Source: Planococcus citri
Lineage: Eukaryota; Arthropoda; Insecta; Hemiptera; Pseudococcidae
Assembly (NCBI RefSeq): GCF_950023065.1
Contig: NC_088677.1
Location: 82,981,469-83,045,468 of the forward strand
Direction of reading: 5' to 3'
Length of the DNA: 64,000 nt
A program made the translations under genes and the position numbers. The notes under the pieces were generated by a model that made no database searches, was not told where the DNA came from, and saw only the letters and a list, made by a program, of their open reading frames with translations. Positions 43,161 to 55,135 of this stretch are shown piece after piece; positions within the stretch are counted from its first letter, which is position 1, and the number at the start of each line of letters is the position of its first letter.

Positions 43161-43689
43161 TTAAAAGTTTCGCCCAAAGTTTGGGATGGGACTACTCCCC
43201 CTCCATCAAGAGATTCCATCTCGAAACTTGAATATTTCGAAAAAGCATCAAAAGGTACATTTTTGGAAATTTTTTCAAAATTTTAAATGGTAGCTCCCAC
43301 TTACAGCGCCATTTTTAAATTTGAACTTTCAATTATTGAAATTTCAACTTTCAACTTTTGAAAATTTCAAAATTCCTAAAAAGTTCTAAATGCAATGCCC
43401 ATTTGAACTGTGAAATCAGTTTTGATTAAAGTATCATAGTTTTTGAGGAATGGGCCGCTGAAGTTGAGTCCCTCGAGACAATGTGAAAATAATGGAAGCC
43501 CCCCACCCGCCCCCTGAGGGGGCTGGGACCAAACTAATTGCGGGGTTCTTACTTTTACTGGGTGGGTATATGCTGTGAAAAAAATTTCAGAGAAATCGAA
43601 AGACATGACTCAAAAACGTTGGTTGAGTTGACATGGAATGACCCACATTCCAATTTCGAAATAATACGAAAACCAATAAAGGCTACGTG

Positions 43690-43835
43690 TTCGGAGGGTT
43701 CGATCCATATGGAAACAATACCAACATTACGAAAATAGCTCAACTTTTAATACTCGTATAGTAAAAATTGAGAAGGGGGCAGAGGCGCTGGAGGAGTGTG
43801 GATGAGGGTAGCATAAAATTGGACGTCACAGCTAA
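43690..43835 (+). repeat. Diverged single copy of the 140-bp unit
   Basis: TCGATCCATATGGAAACAAT, ACCAACATTACGAAAATAGC and AAAATTGAGAAGGGGGCAGA follow in the same order as in the units at 11.9-12.3 kb, then GAGGGTAGCATAAAATTGGA. Confidence 0.75.
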
Positions 43836-44639
43836 AACGGGCAAACAAAACTAAAAAACGCCATTTTGAGGGGTATGTGTAGAATCGTAAAAGGTGGCCG
43901 GATAGATAAGTATTTCTACTTTCAGGAAGTGTGGTTATAGTGACGCAATTGTTCATTATTTTTCAAAATGAAATTTCATAAAATAGATAGCGAGGAGTAA
44001 TTGTTGCAAATTGCTTACCTCTGGCGAATAATCTTGTACCTAATAAATACGTCGTCGAGCAAAGAATCAATACCTATTTAAATGCTGGTTCTTAGTTTTC
44101 TGAACCACTCGAGTACAATAAATCACGAGTTGTTGTAAAATTAATCAAAAATAGATAGGTACCGAAATAACGTTGACAAAAACACACGCGACTTTGTGGA
44201 ATAGGTTGTGAAAAATGCACTGAGAAGAGTTTGAGTTATCATTTCAATTTATAAGTGTTTCGGGGAATCTACGTAGCTTTGATTGCCATTTTTAATTTCC
44301 CCTGGATAACTGTTTTCTAGGAAAATTTATCGATAATTGTATAAAAACAGGATACTGACTAAGGATTTTTAGTGTAGTGCAGTTGTAATCAGTCTGATTG
44401 TTGGTAAGAGCTGCAGCTTTTATCAAATGAAAACGAGTCGTCACTTTATCAGGTTTTTCCCGACGATGATTATTGTATAATTGTATATTTAAAATTGTTG
44501 GAAGTGATAATAAAGCTCAAAAAGTGAACTTATTTTTCCGAGGATCTTATTTTCTTGCTTCTGGGGTATAACTAATCACCATAAATAAAGAAAGTTGCAG
44601 GCCTACGAGTTCATCGTCCATTTTTGAAATCGGAGTTTC
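43836..44639. other. Intergenic DNA
   Basis: No gene is seen. GTATAAAAACAGG near 44339 followed by ATCAGTCTGA near 44389 resembles an arthropod TATA plus initiator, but no ORF follows. Confidence 0.35.
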
Positions 44640-45440
44640 TTCATACCTAAACATTCCACTCTTGAGTTTTCTTTTTTTATCACACCACTTCGCTACTTAC
44701 TGTTTGGTTTTTCTATTCCAAGAGCGCGTCCATTATTATTTGAGATTAAATTTTCGTTGGTCTCAAAAAATCACTAAGATAATTTTCCAAATGCGCAGAG
44801 CTTCGGTAATGTCGAAAAGTGGTGATTGCGTGAGAAAACTTGTTCTTTTAGTTTGAAAAGCCCAATTTGAAAAACCATGATTTAATTTCTCGAAGTTACA
44901 ATATGTAATGTATTCCGAGAACCAAAGGTGTCTCTTCAATTTTCAAATTTGACAAATTTTTTAGAAAAACTGAATGTGTATACCTAGACTTACTCGTAGT
45001 TTTTGAGACGACCATATAAGGGCAAATTGTGCTTAACTGGGTTTTCCTTCATGAAGCAATTTCATAAATCATTGCTTTACGTTTCAGTGCATTTATGTAA
45101 TTCTAGTGGTATTATGCTAACTGCTGATACATACATCACCTGATGTTACCATGTAGCTCGATAATTCATAATTTCCTGGAAAAATCTCCGAGTTTTGCTT
45201 CGTTCGTTTGACGTCATTGCATCAACATTACCTATTAATTTATTATCAATTAGAATTTTTTTCACAGACGTTGCAACCAAATAAAGAGAAGGGCAAATCT
45301 CAAACTTGAAGTTGACGAAAAAGTTGATACAATTTTTCATTGTCAAAAGAACGTTTTTTCCAAAAATGTTTTTAAAGTTTCAACTAGTTACATTACATAC
45401 ATATCTATATAATCTGAAACATGATTCTTTTTGATTTCAG
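44640..45440. repeat. Segmental duplication copy 1 (partner 58805-59560)
   Basis: Long blocks match the partner in order: TTCGTTGGTCTCAAAAAAT, GAGACGACCATATA.GG, GATGTTACCATGTAG, AATCTCCGAGTTTTGCTT, GTCATTGCATCAACATT, ACAGACGTT.CAACCAAAT and AATCTGAAACATGATTCTT. It is non-coding. It lies downstream of gene B, while the partner lies downstream of gene C. Confidence 0.9.
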
Positions 45441-46489
45441 GCACATTGTCGGAAGATTAGAATACTTGAGCAGATATCACGATAATCATGTGATTCGTAG
45501 AATTTTTCTGGTGAGTGGACAAATTCGTTTTATTTTCTTAACATGGGTATATACGAGTAAAAGCCAGAGTTTTCTTAAAATATCATTTGCATTGCTCAGG
45601 TGTTGCCTTCTACACTTTTGCAAAATATTATATGAAAATAAGTTTTATCTGTAAGTATGACAATCAAGTGCAGAAAATGGAACAGGGGATAAGAATTTAG
45701 AAAATATTTATTACTTATTAGTTATTTTACTTCATATTCACAACAATGTACGAGTGCTTGCGTGCACTAATAATTATAAAAATTGAAAAAACAAAGCTCA
45801 AGGTTTGGTTACCCTCAGTAACTTCTAAGCACTAAACTCACATAATTATACTATGGTGTACATATTGACGTTTGAAAAAAAATCAATTTAGTATATCAAG
45901 TAGGTATTTGTTATGAGGAGGGGAGGGGGTGCAACCGAAAATTTTCCGAAGGTGAGACAACAATTCTACTAATTTGCAATACTCAACAGTAGATCTTCTT
46001 ATTAGTTTTTCCTGTTCAATTTTTAGAAATCTCAAACATGGAATTTCTTATTCCGTAAAACAAACAGCTAGAAACAAATTAGCCCGAGCGTAGAGAAGAC
46101 AAAAGCTTTAGAAAATTCGTATTTTTATGGGTGAAAAAGCAATGTTTTTTTCATGTGCAGAGTTGGATTTCTTGGTTTCGAAATTTTAGAATTTTGATGA
46201 TAGTTTTTTTAGAAATTTCAAATTCGAAGATTGAGTTTCGAGCAGTAAAAAAACGCCTGTTTTTATGTGAGGAGTTTTATTTTTTTATTTCAACATTTTT
46301 GAGTGTGAGTAGGTAATAGATTTTTAGAAAGTTTGATTTTCAAAAAAATAACTCACAGGCCTAAGCGATGCGAGGCCGAACGCCGAAGTTTTCAAAAATT
46401 TATAATTCAAGAGGTTAAATTAATGTGTACATTTTTTTTTTTTTGAAGAAGTCAATTTTTCCGCATTTGGCAATTTTTAAAAATGAGTA
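45441..46489. other. Intergenic DNA
   Basis: No gene is seen. It is AT-rich, with short repeats of the type GAGCGTAGAGAAGAC and TTTTTATGTGAGGAG. Confidence 0.4.
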
Positions 46490-46578
46490 GGAGAGTAAGT
46501 AAGTACCTAGGTAAGTAAGTAAGTTAGTAAGTAAGTAAGTAAGTAAGTAAGTAAGCAAGTAAGTAAGTAAGTAGGTAT
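46490..46578. repeat. (GTAA)n microsatellite
   Basis: GTAAGTAAGTAAGTAA runs with a few interruptions over about 90 bases. Confidence 0.95.
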
Positions 46579-46817
46579 AGAGCAGGCATTTTACGTGAGC
46601 AGAAATTCTAAACGAAAAAATTAAGTACGTACGCATTTAGGCCGAGCGAAGCAATAGAAAAAGCTTTCAAAAATGTGTATGTTAGGTACAGGTAGCTGAT
46701 TCAAGTTTCAGAAAAGTTGGCAAAATAGCTTCTTTATCAAGTCTAGAAATTTTTAAAACTTTTGGACTTCGTCAGAATTTGCTAGCTTTATCATAATTTG
46801 TCGACCTTTTCAACATT

Positions 46818-47319
46818 TCGATGGCTTGGTATAAATACCACGTAAGTCCAAAATCTTAAATTTTTCAGGAGAACACAAAAAACGTTTAAAACATTCATAT
46901 TTTGTTATTTGCAGTTTCAGATTGCATTATTATGTTTTAGAGGTCTTAATGGTATCGCCTGATGATATTTTATAGGTTGATAAAATATAATTAGTTGATT
47001 AAAGGGCTTTGGAAGGACATACGAGGTTTCTAGAGACAACATATGAGATTTGCATTGTACTTACATATGACTTACGTGGTTTTTAACAAGGACTTACGTG
47101 GTTTTCAAATTTACAATTGATGAAATTCATGTACTTACCTCGTAAGTCGGACTTACGTGTTTTTTAATGTTTGATTTTCGCCGATTAGAGCGCTAGGATG
47201 CGTTTTAGACTTACGAGGTTTTTAAATTCGGATTCCTCGTTGTTTTTTACTAAAGAAACCACAAAAAAAGCATTTTGGAAAAAATCTGGACTTACGAGGT
47301 TTTTATACCAAGCCATCGA
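46818..47319. mobile_element. About 500-bp MITE with TIRs and internal ACTTACG(T/A)GG repeats
   Basis: The ends are inverted copies of TCGATGGCTTGGTATAAA followed by ACC.CGTAAGTCC. TCGA at each end may be the duplicated target or part of the repeat. The motif GACTTACG(T/A)GGTTTT is repeated inside at least five times. There is no coding capacity. It lies 3' of gene B. Confidence 0.82.
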
Positions 47320-47725
47320 TTTGACAACTTAAGGGGCGGTTCACCCCCTCCCCACCCTCCAAGCCAAATCCCTGTGTATATCAACTAACTGCAACCAGTC
47401 ACTCGCCTTAGAACACATGAAAGCAAATATTCGAACCGAAGTTGAGGCTATTCCACAGAACTTGTTGCGAAAAGTATATTTTTGTGAATTCAGAAAAAAT
47501 ATTTACCGATTGTGTTAAAAATATGGATGTTCATTTAAGTAAATTCTTTGATTTCTAAAAAATAATTCCAATTGAAATAGATATTTTACATTTTGAAATA
47601 GGCCAAAATGAAGGTTATTTTTAATTTAAAAAAAGAGAAAAGAATCTAGCATTTTTTTTTAAAAGTACGTATCCCACTCTCAAATGGCGCTGGCTTCTCT
47701 GCTCCACCCAATCTTAATATTCGTG

Positions 47726-47731
47726 TTTATT
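47726..47731 (-). terminator. Gene B polyadenylation signal
   Basis: AATAAA on the minus strand lies 43 bases after the predicted stop codon of gene B (47774), in a suitable place to end the receptor mRNA. Confidence 0.7.
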
Positions 47732-47773
47732 TTGTTTCAACTAAAATAGAACTTAAAATTATTCAAAACAGTT

Positions 47774-47860
47774 TTATACTAGTAGATCGTTGGTTTCATC
47801 TTCTGTGTCATCGGATTCTGTTGAAAGACTTGAGCCATGAAGATCAGGCTGTTCGATAGT
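47774..47860 (-). CDS. Gene B exon 7: C-terminal tail and stop
   Basis: The acceptor is ACATATCAACAG, then 28 codons and TAA, in phase 0 with the previous exon. The tail is acidic (STESDDTEDETNDLLV) and has no tyrosine. The acceptor is good and the stop is followed by AATAAA. This exon has no conserved domain, so it is the least certain of the seven. Confidence 0.7.
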   Translation of the reverse strand, partial: TIEQPDLHGSSLSTESDDTEDETNDLLV

Positions 47861-47976
47861 CTGTTGATATGTAGGTAAATTAAATTTTTTTAGATAATCA
47901 TGTCTTATATTTTGAAGTACATAGGTAAATCTTGGCAAAATACACCATTAAATAATGAAAATCTATATTCCCTTAC

Positions 47977-48079
47977 TTTGTCACAATTCGTCAGTATGGC
48001 ATCCAAGTGTTTAATGATATTTGTAAATTCTGGACGATCTTCGGGCAGATAAAGCCAGCATTTGCACATTAGAGAGTAC
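47977..48079 (-). CDS. Gene B exon 6: end of kinase C-lobe
   Basis: The exon starts after CAG (phase 2 joined) and ends at AAA before GTAAGG (phase 0). It encodes CWLYLPEDRPEF, the conserved CW...RP element of tyrosine kinases, and the last helix ending ILTN. Confidence 0.87.
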
Positions 48080-48190
48080 CTGTCCAACAAACATGATAAT
48101 ACATATGTGTGTAATCATTATTCATATTACCTACGTTACCACATTGACATCTATCGAGTGGAAATACAATATATAATACGCAATTCGTAC

Positions 48191-48331
48191 ATGTTGATCG
48201 AACAGTTGGCGGGCTTCTTTAAACGATATCCTGTCTCGATGTCTTCCATTAATTTTTCTGCATCGTTATATAACGGATAAGGATCATCACCCAATGTCAT
48301 AATCTCCCAAAGTAATACCCCGTATGACCAC
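48191..48331 (-). CDS. Gene B exon 5: kinase C-lobe
   Basis: After acceptor CATGCAG the exon encodes WSYGVLLWEIMTLGDDPYP and KKPANCSIN. The donor is AT then GTACGA, weaker than the others, but phase 2 matches on both sides and the joined reading aligns across the junction. Confidence 0.87.
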
Positions 48332-48438
48332 CTGCATGTGTTGATAAATTTGTAACTTACAATGATGGAATTAAAATCATGATTGGTAAGTAGGTAGGTA
48401 TGTAGGTACTTATTTGAGGTATTCAAATTTCAACTTAC

Positions 48439-48632
48439 ACGTCGGATTTTGAAGTGTGACGTCTGTTCATTAAGGCTTCTGGTGACATCCATTTGACTGG
48501 AAGTTTACCACCGGTTTTCAGTTTATAGTAGTCGGCTTGTCGAATATCTCTGGCTAATCCGAAATCAGCTATTTTCACGACATTGTTGTCAAACACTAGA
48601 ATATTTCGAGCTGCAAGGTCTCGGTGAACGAA
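48439..48632 (-). CDS. Gene B exon 4: catalytic and activation loops
   Basis: This exon carries HRDLAARN, DFG (residues about 1098-1100) and the tandem activation-loop tyrosines (DYYK, about 1110-1111). LPVKWMSPEAL follows, with SPE where APE is commoner. It starts after TTTTTTCAG in phase 0 and ends before GTGTAAGT... read as GT|GTAAGT in phase 2. The catalytic residues are present, so an active kinase is expected. Confidence 0.92.
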
Positions 48633-48833
48633 CTGAAAAAAATCGAATTGTTTCAATATAAAGACACTATAAATGACCGGGATGGTTCTTAGTATAGGGC
48701 AATAAGGCATCTATAACAACGAATTGTGATCATCGCCTTAAAAAACCCATTTAATGACAATCATGATATTATTTTGTATTTTTGTAGGCAGGAGAAGAAC
48801 AGACATCAAAATCAATTGTATGCGAAGACTTAC

Positions 48834-49120
48834 TCCTATGGAAGCCAAGTACTCCATTCCTTTTGCTATTTGTAGAGCGAACGTAATTAGTACTTCTTCG
48901 GACAAATCATTTTGTTTAACTTTTTGGGCTGCGGTAGAGTGATGGTTTTTTTGGAGGAAATCGAGTAAATTTCCACGCGAGGAATATTCGATGATGAGGA
49001 GCGTAGGTCCATCGATTGTACAACATCCGAGTAGTCCTAGTACATTTTCATGTCTGCCAATGATTTTCATTAATTGCATTTCCGTGACTAAATTGACCAT
49101 GTCTGCGTCAGTGTGGCTAT
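48834..49120 (-). CDS. Gene B exon 3: alphaC helix, hinge and kinase core
   Basis: It begins with SHTDADMVNLVTEMQLMK, with the alphaC Glu at about residue 993. It continues through IGRHENVLGLLGCCTIDGP and ends at LASIG before GTAAGT. The block is distinctly FGFR-class. Phase 1 in and phase 0 out agree with the neighbours. Confidence 0.92.
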
Positions 49121-49205
49121 CTGTGAAATAAGTTCTTCAGTCCCTATTCTTTATTGTTAGCTTACATGGGTAGGTATGTACTCGTAAATAGTAGATGAGA
49201 TATAC

Positions 49206-49440
49206 TTTTCAACATTTTTACTGCTGCTGTTGTGACAACGTTCTGCTGTAATAGGCCTACAACCTTTCCTTCGACAACTTTTCCAAACTGTCCTTCTCCT
49301 AGACATTTTCCTAGAATAACGTTTTTTCGAGGAATTTCCCACCTATGATCAGGTGGTAATTCATATTCATCCTTTGGTACAGTTTCATTTTCAGCGAATC
49401 TTGGAATAGTTGTGTATTGGATAGTGACGTTTGGTAATCT
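49206..49440 (-). CDS. Gene B exon 2: juxtamembrane end and kinase N-lobe (FGFR-like)
   Basis: The acceptor TTTTTTTTTCAG starts the exon at 49440 in phase 0. The donor is A|GTATAT at 49206 in phase 1. It encodes the FGFR-type linker EYELPPDHRWEIPR, the glycine loop LGEGQFGKVVEG (about 948-959) and the catalytic lysine in AAVKMLK (about 976). The phase matches the large ectodomain exon 3 kb upstream. This links a plexin-like ectodomain to an FGFR-like kinase without any other exon being required. Confidence 0.9.
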
Positions 49441-52432
49441 CTGAAAAAAAAACGTGGTACATTTTTTAGTAGAGACAACAGAGAGCCCAACAAGGTTACT
49501 TTGTAGTAATTTGATTACACTAGGCAACTGCATATATTTTGTGTTCTAGTTGAAAATGGGCTACATCGATTTGTTAGACCCTAAAATAAAAAAGTCGTAG
49601 CGGTCTTCTGCTACGTAAAAGCCGAATTTTTGTAACAGAAACCTTGTAGGATTTTTAAACGCGATGGCAATGTTTATCAGTTGAAAACATTTAAATTAAA
49701 TGATGGCATGACGAGTGTTTTCAAACATAAGTATGTAGGTATTCACAGAATTTTCCAATTCTATCCTCCTGTTTGGGGTTTTCTTCACAGGTAGGTAATG
49801 TGTAAGTAATTTTAACATGTTCGGGGGGAGACTTTCTTGTTGTCCCCTAGCAAAAAATTTTTTCGACCCTGGCGATGGGTCAAATAGGGTTGGAAGAAAC
49901 CTGCAGAAGGCACTCAAGTGGCACCATCCCATTGTATGCTGGACATTGGGGCGCCCTAGGTCAATTTTAAGAGTGGGGTGGGGTCAAAAATCGGGTTAAA
50001 TGTGGTCAAAATCAGGTTTTTCCCACCTTAAACGAGGAAGGGATGACCTAGGAATCTGAAATTTGGATACGTTGTTTACAATAGCGGTACTCACCAATGG
50101 TATATGAATTTCGACCTTTTTCATGAATTGGGGGCCAAATTTTGCTTCCCCAAAAAAATGATCTTTCTGTGATTTTCAACTCCCTATCCTAACTCCAGGG
50201 GTCAAATACATATGTATACTTTGCGAGAAACCCCTATTTCCCAAGTTTGAGATTATTTGATTAAAAAGAACAGGTTCCAGGTCATGAAATGTGGTGCTGA
50301 AACTTATGTAAATATAGGTACTTACCTAATTATGTAAATGTCTGGCCTACCGCAAATACCCCCATTTTTTACAAAAAGGCTAAAAACAGAGTGGGATTTT
50401 TCAATTTGAGTTGTTTTTGTGGTCAGGGTTTCAGGGTAGACTGTCAAAGTTGCTGGCCGTTTTTGCCCTACTTCACGAGTTTGTAGTGACGTCAATATTG
50501 TTTTGCAAAAAAAAAAACTGTATTAAAAAGATTAGGCTAAGATACCCACAGCACAGTACAATCTGGTTATTAAGTACGCTGATTTTGTTATACCCCAAAA
50601 AAATGTTAAGCCCCCCGCGACACCATGGGGCTGATCCACGTGGGCTCAAAGTAGGGTCATTTTGGCTAAAAATGCACACGTTTTTCTGGTTAAAGCTCCA
50701 AAATCGATTTTAACATTTACGGTTAGCACTCAATTTGTAGAGTTTGAGATGCTGAATCTCCCTATGGAGTTCATTTTTTTCTTCGGGGTTCGCTTACGCC
50801 TCCGACAAGTCCTGGAAAGTATGAAAATCGCAAATTTTTAAGGGTTGCGAAAACGTTTCCGCAATTTTACGCGCGAATGATGGTTTTTAGGGGGACATGT
50901 AGATGTACAGAGTTGTACGTGTGCTCGGAGGATTAAATTTAGAATCATCTATATGCCCTTAGATCGCTTATGGGGTACATGATTCGAGTTTTATACATGA
51001 TTTTAGGATTTCTTCAATTTCAAAAATGTCATCAGATTGCTTCTATTTTTTTTATTATTTTTTTTTTCATTTTTTTAAAATTCATGGCATACCTTAAAAT
51101 CATCCCTACACCTGAATGAAACTGAGCAAAAAATCCAACATAGTCAAGTAGGTACATACAAAAATGGCCATTTTCGCAGCATTGACAGTCTCTCCTGACC
51201 ACAAAAACAACTCAAATTTTAAAAACTCTCTCTGGTTTTTGCTTTAGGGTCTAAACTATCGATTGAGCCCATTTTCAACCCAACACACAAAAACAGTCAA
51301 AAAATTGCAGTGTTATTTTTCTCATTATTCGTTATCATAAATTACCATTTTCACCGCAAGAAGATTACTAAAGTAACAATTATTACCAAAAAAAAAAAAA
51401 AAAAATACAAAATTAATTGGAAAACGGCAATGAATCCACCAACAGTAGGGCCTATCTAGTTTTCAATTATCCAATGTACTAAAATTACTACAAGCAACAT
51501 TTTATCAAAAACTGCGTCAAAAGTTAGCTTTTACGCAAGAAGTCATGAAAGTGTCGCTTTTTGTGACAAAAATTTTCAAAAAAGCATCACTTTTTTCCAA
51601 TGCATTGCCAAGTCCTGTTTTAAGAAAAATTCTAACTATTTTGCCAAAACTTGCAAAAAATCCTAACGTCCTCGCGTCTAGCTAAAAATCACAACAAGTC
51701 TCGTCATTTATTACAAAGTTTCGTTTTTTAATACTTACCTACTGAAACATTTTTTGGCTGATACAATTAGAAAATCGTGGCCTGTGGTCACTGGTCCACT
51801 GGTCAACATTTGACCTCCCCCCCCTCAAGCTGAAAGTTTTCAAAAGTTTTATTGCATTTTTTTTTATTAGTTCAGATGGTATTTTGGCATCTGTACCTTG
51901 TATGTATATGATCACTTTTAGGTCATCATTAGAGTTCAAAGTTCATTTTTGCCTAGTGATAATTTTGTAATCTCCTGAAGAGGGTATAATTAGAATTTAG
52001 TAACAGATTTAAATTTATACGTGACGGTAAGCAAAAATTCAAAAATAGGTTTTCGACACGTGCAAAATTTTAAAATGTTCAAAAATTTGAGCTAAAGTGG
52101 GGGAGGGGGACATTGACAAAAAAATCTGAAATTGTTCCCGCGTCTTATTGAGGTTATTTGGTCATGATTTTTTGCTAGGCCATCAAAATTCAATAAAGTT
52201 TAAAATCGACCCACATTTTTATTTACTGAAACTCTAGTCAAAAACTAAGTACATACTTTTTCCAGCGGTAGGTAGTAATTGATTCGGCGACATTTCGACT
52301 TCCTAAAACAGTGAAATTCGACTGTTTGAAATTTAAAGGGAATAGGTACGCATTGATGGATGTCACGATACTTGATGAAATTAATGTGCAAATGTGTTGA
52401 AAAAGTACATACATACATACATACATACATAC
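49441..52432 (-). other. Gene B intron 1
   Basis: About 3 kb between donor 52432 and acceptor 49441. No further exon is recognised; small ORFs are AT-rich. A run of A at 51389-51405 and G/C runs near 49828 and 51815 are present. An extra exon is not excluded but is not needed for phase. Confidence 0.75.
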
Positions 52433-52434
52433 CA
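52403..52434 (-). promoter_or_regulatory. Gene B splice donor embedded in a (GTAT)n microsatellite
   Basis: The exon ends CTG and is followed by GTATGTATGTATG, at least six GTAT-type units. The first GT (52432-52431) keeps phase 0. The following GTs lie four bases apart and would shift the frame. Confidence 0.82.
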
Positions 52435-55135
52435 GCATGTTTGATTCGTTTTCATCCAGGTCCATTTCGTTTTCAATCACCACTCGCTTTACCCATTGTG
52501 ACATTGCTATCATTTCCATACCCATTTTATTTAGTTGCCGTTGCATTGTTCTTGATTTTTCAGCGGAGTTTCTACAATAACTGAAGAATATTGCTACTGT
52601 AACAAGTGTTACTGCGATTATGATAATGATGATCCAATAGACGTTGTCTGTTAACCAATTTGATTGGTTTTTAAATGGCACATTTAAGCACTCCTCTTTG
52701 TCATTTAACCAATGATTATTGTGGTCTGATTCTACATCCGAGCTGTTGTTATATTTACATTCTCCGGTTTTTGAATTCCACATGCATTTGTATTTTTTAT
52801 CCAGACACTTGGCGCACTGATTGCCCATGTTGGCGCATTTATATAAGACAATATGTTTATTGAGAAGGTTATCAAAAGGTATTGATCCATTCCATAAAAT
52901 AGACCATTTGGCAGCTATGCTGGATTTTGGAGCAGCGTATGTGAACATTGTATCACATTTGATGTCAGCCATGTATTTTTTTCCGGCAAAATCAAGATTG
53001 TTGATTCGCAGGCTTACAGGTGTTATGGTTATGTTTTCCTCAGTGTCAAATTTGCAAGTAAATGTTTCATTGATTAATATTTTTGGGATTCCGAGTAATC
53101 CGGTGATTCTTTCTTTCTTTCTAGTGTTTGCATGTATGTATTGTGTGCTTTTAAGTTGAAAACTTGGACAGATAAATGATTGGAGTAACATATTATTTTG
53201 TAATGCTCCAGATGTAGCTTCGGATACATCGAAATTATCACCTAGTATTGTATAATCGCTGCTCTGAACGGCTTCATCTGCACACTTGTGTTCGTTTAAA
53301 TGCCAGTTGCATGGAGTATAACTTACACATACTAAACATGATTTAAATTCACTACAATCAAAAAATGCGACCGCGATTTGTCGAAATTCTGGAAAATGGT
53401 TTGTTTGTACTGATAACTGCGCTCGTATGGAATGTCCATTGAGTATCGGAGGTATATCTTTAGGATTCGGTGTTAAACAGTTGATTTTATTTTCATTTCT
53501 TACACTTGTTGTAGTATTTATTATCGTGCTGTTGAATCTAAAGGAGCACATAATTTTGTGATTGTGAAACGGGAGTGAATTCAGTAGATTGAAAGTTACG
53601 TTCCATTGTGCTTTTCTTGAGAATAATTGTCTTGGACTTGAAGATGTGTTTACATATTTATCGATGTCATACGAGATCCACTCTATGCGATTTTGTTCAT
53701 AATTACTACATTCTGACTTCAGGCAACATATATTGCTGCGAAAACACCATCCACAATAAGGATCTTTTGCACTTAAACACGAATATGATGTGTCGTATTT
53801 GTCACAATTGTGTATTTTGATTTTGGCAAGTTTCTTCTCTGTCAATGCATATAAGAAGTTCTTTTTAGAGTCAAACAGCATATTAGAAATTGAAGATCCT
53901 TCATCATCAACTGTGATATTCGCATAAATATTTGCCATATAGGCGTGAGATGAATCAAGTCTTATTGATATCTTATGCAGATGACCTTGTTCTGTTCCAA
54001 TGAACAAGACTATGTGGTTATTTATCGAGGTAACAGTTACAGATGTCACGTTTATATTACTTGCGTAATCATATATGATTTCTCCATGCAGCTCTTTACG
54101 TTTTCGAATTGTGTAGTGTAAATTACTCATATTATATGCACATACTATGAAATCTCTTCGTCTATATCCGTCATCAGATTTATCAGGCACACTAAACACA
54201 ACAAACAATATTTTCTCCTGTATCTCATGTGAATCTGTTTCTAATTCAGAGCCTGATTTGTGTTCATAGAAGTAGGCCTGTTTGAGCCAGATGTGCTCAT
54301 ACTCCCTACCAGTGCAACTTCTTAAGGGAACTTCATCCAACTGATAGTTTTGACCCTTGTGTCTGATTTCAATTAGTTTTACGTCTGATATCACTGGAAT
54401 AGTGACATACTGATTGACAGATATCTCTTTGGTAAGAAAATAGCTGGAATCTCCCGAATTGAAACCACAAATGAATTCAGGAGAGGAGAAAAAGGCGTAG
54501 TAGTGCATAATTATTTGTTTGTCGTATGATAAAAATCGTTTTTGGTCTAGGTGTCGAATAGTTATTTTTGGAGCCGTTCCACGTGGGAAATTAAAGCCAT
54601 AATACAGTGCGGATGAGTTTTTTATTAAACTAGGACCTATGAAGGTTACAGGTTTCGTTTCATGTAATAAAATATTATATTTAGTTGCTTCTGTCAATAT
54701 TTCTGAAATATTACTGATACTATGAGCACGGCATAGCTCTACGATTCTGTTGTTGTAAAGACAATTATGGCAGGATATGACTTGTTGGTTTTGATAATCT
54801 GATTCGAGCACGGTGCTTCGACAATAAATCCCATCATTGTTTGATGCATATATACACGTTTTACGGGTACAATTAATTGAAGAATTGAATTCCATTGATG
54901 TGTAGTTAATTTGCGATTTAAGGTCTGCTGATAATTGATAGAGGTGGGTATTTGATGCACCTACGTATACCCATCCACCATTTTCATCTACTGCCAAACT
55001 TTCGAATCGTATGGCTGGATCGTCTGAGAAAAATTCCGAAACTATTTGTCCCAAGTGTGCATTAGAGTGTTCCGTTGTCATGTTAAACATGAGCGTCTGT
55101 ATGATTAATATGAGAAAGCGGTTATGAAAATGCAT
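52433..55135 (-). CDS. Gene B exon 1: signal peptide, Sema-PSI-IPT ectodomain, TM, juxtamembrane
   Basis: ATG at 55135 opens 901 codons. They encode a signal peptide (about 1-28), a Sema propeller (about 45-435) and PSI 1 (about 440-475, CLSAKDPYCGWC). An IPT-like segment, PSI 2 (about 590-618), a second IPT-like segment and PSI 3 (about 767-792, CxxC...CMW) follow. A transmembrane helix lies at about 828-850. The cytoplasmic start includes SQWVKRVVIENE, like the QW.KKV.IE juxtamembrane of insect FGFRs. With exons 2-7 the protein is 1249 residues. The PSI and IPT order is that of plexins. Downstream kinase signalling would replace the plexin GAP. The ligand may be a semaphorin, but this is inference. 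Confidence 0.92.

Noticed and set aside
44330..44400. TATA plus initiator-like sequence
   Set aside because: No ORF or conserved exon follows; common in AT-rich DNA.
49696..50713. ORFs within gene B intron 1
   Set aside because: They lack splice-compatible ends in the right phase and have no domain similarity; the kinase joins in frame without them.
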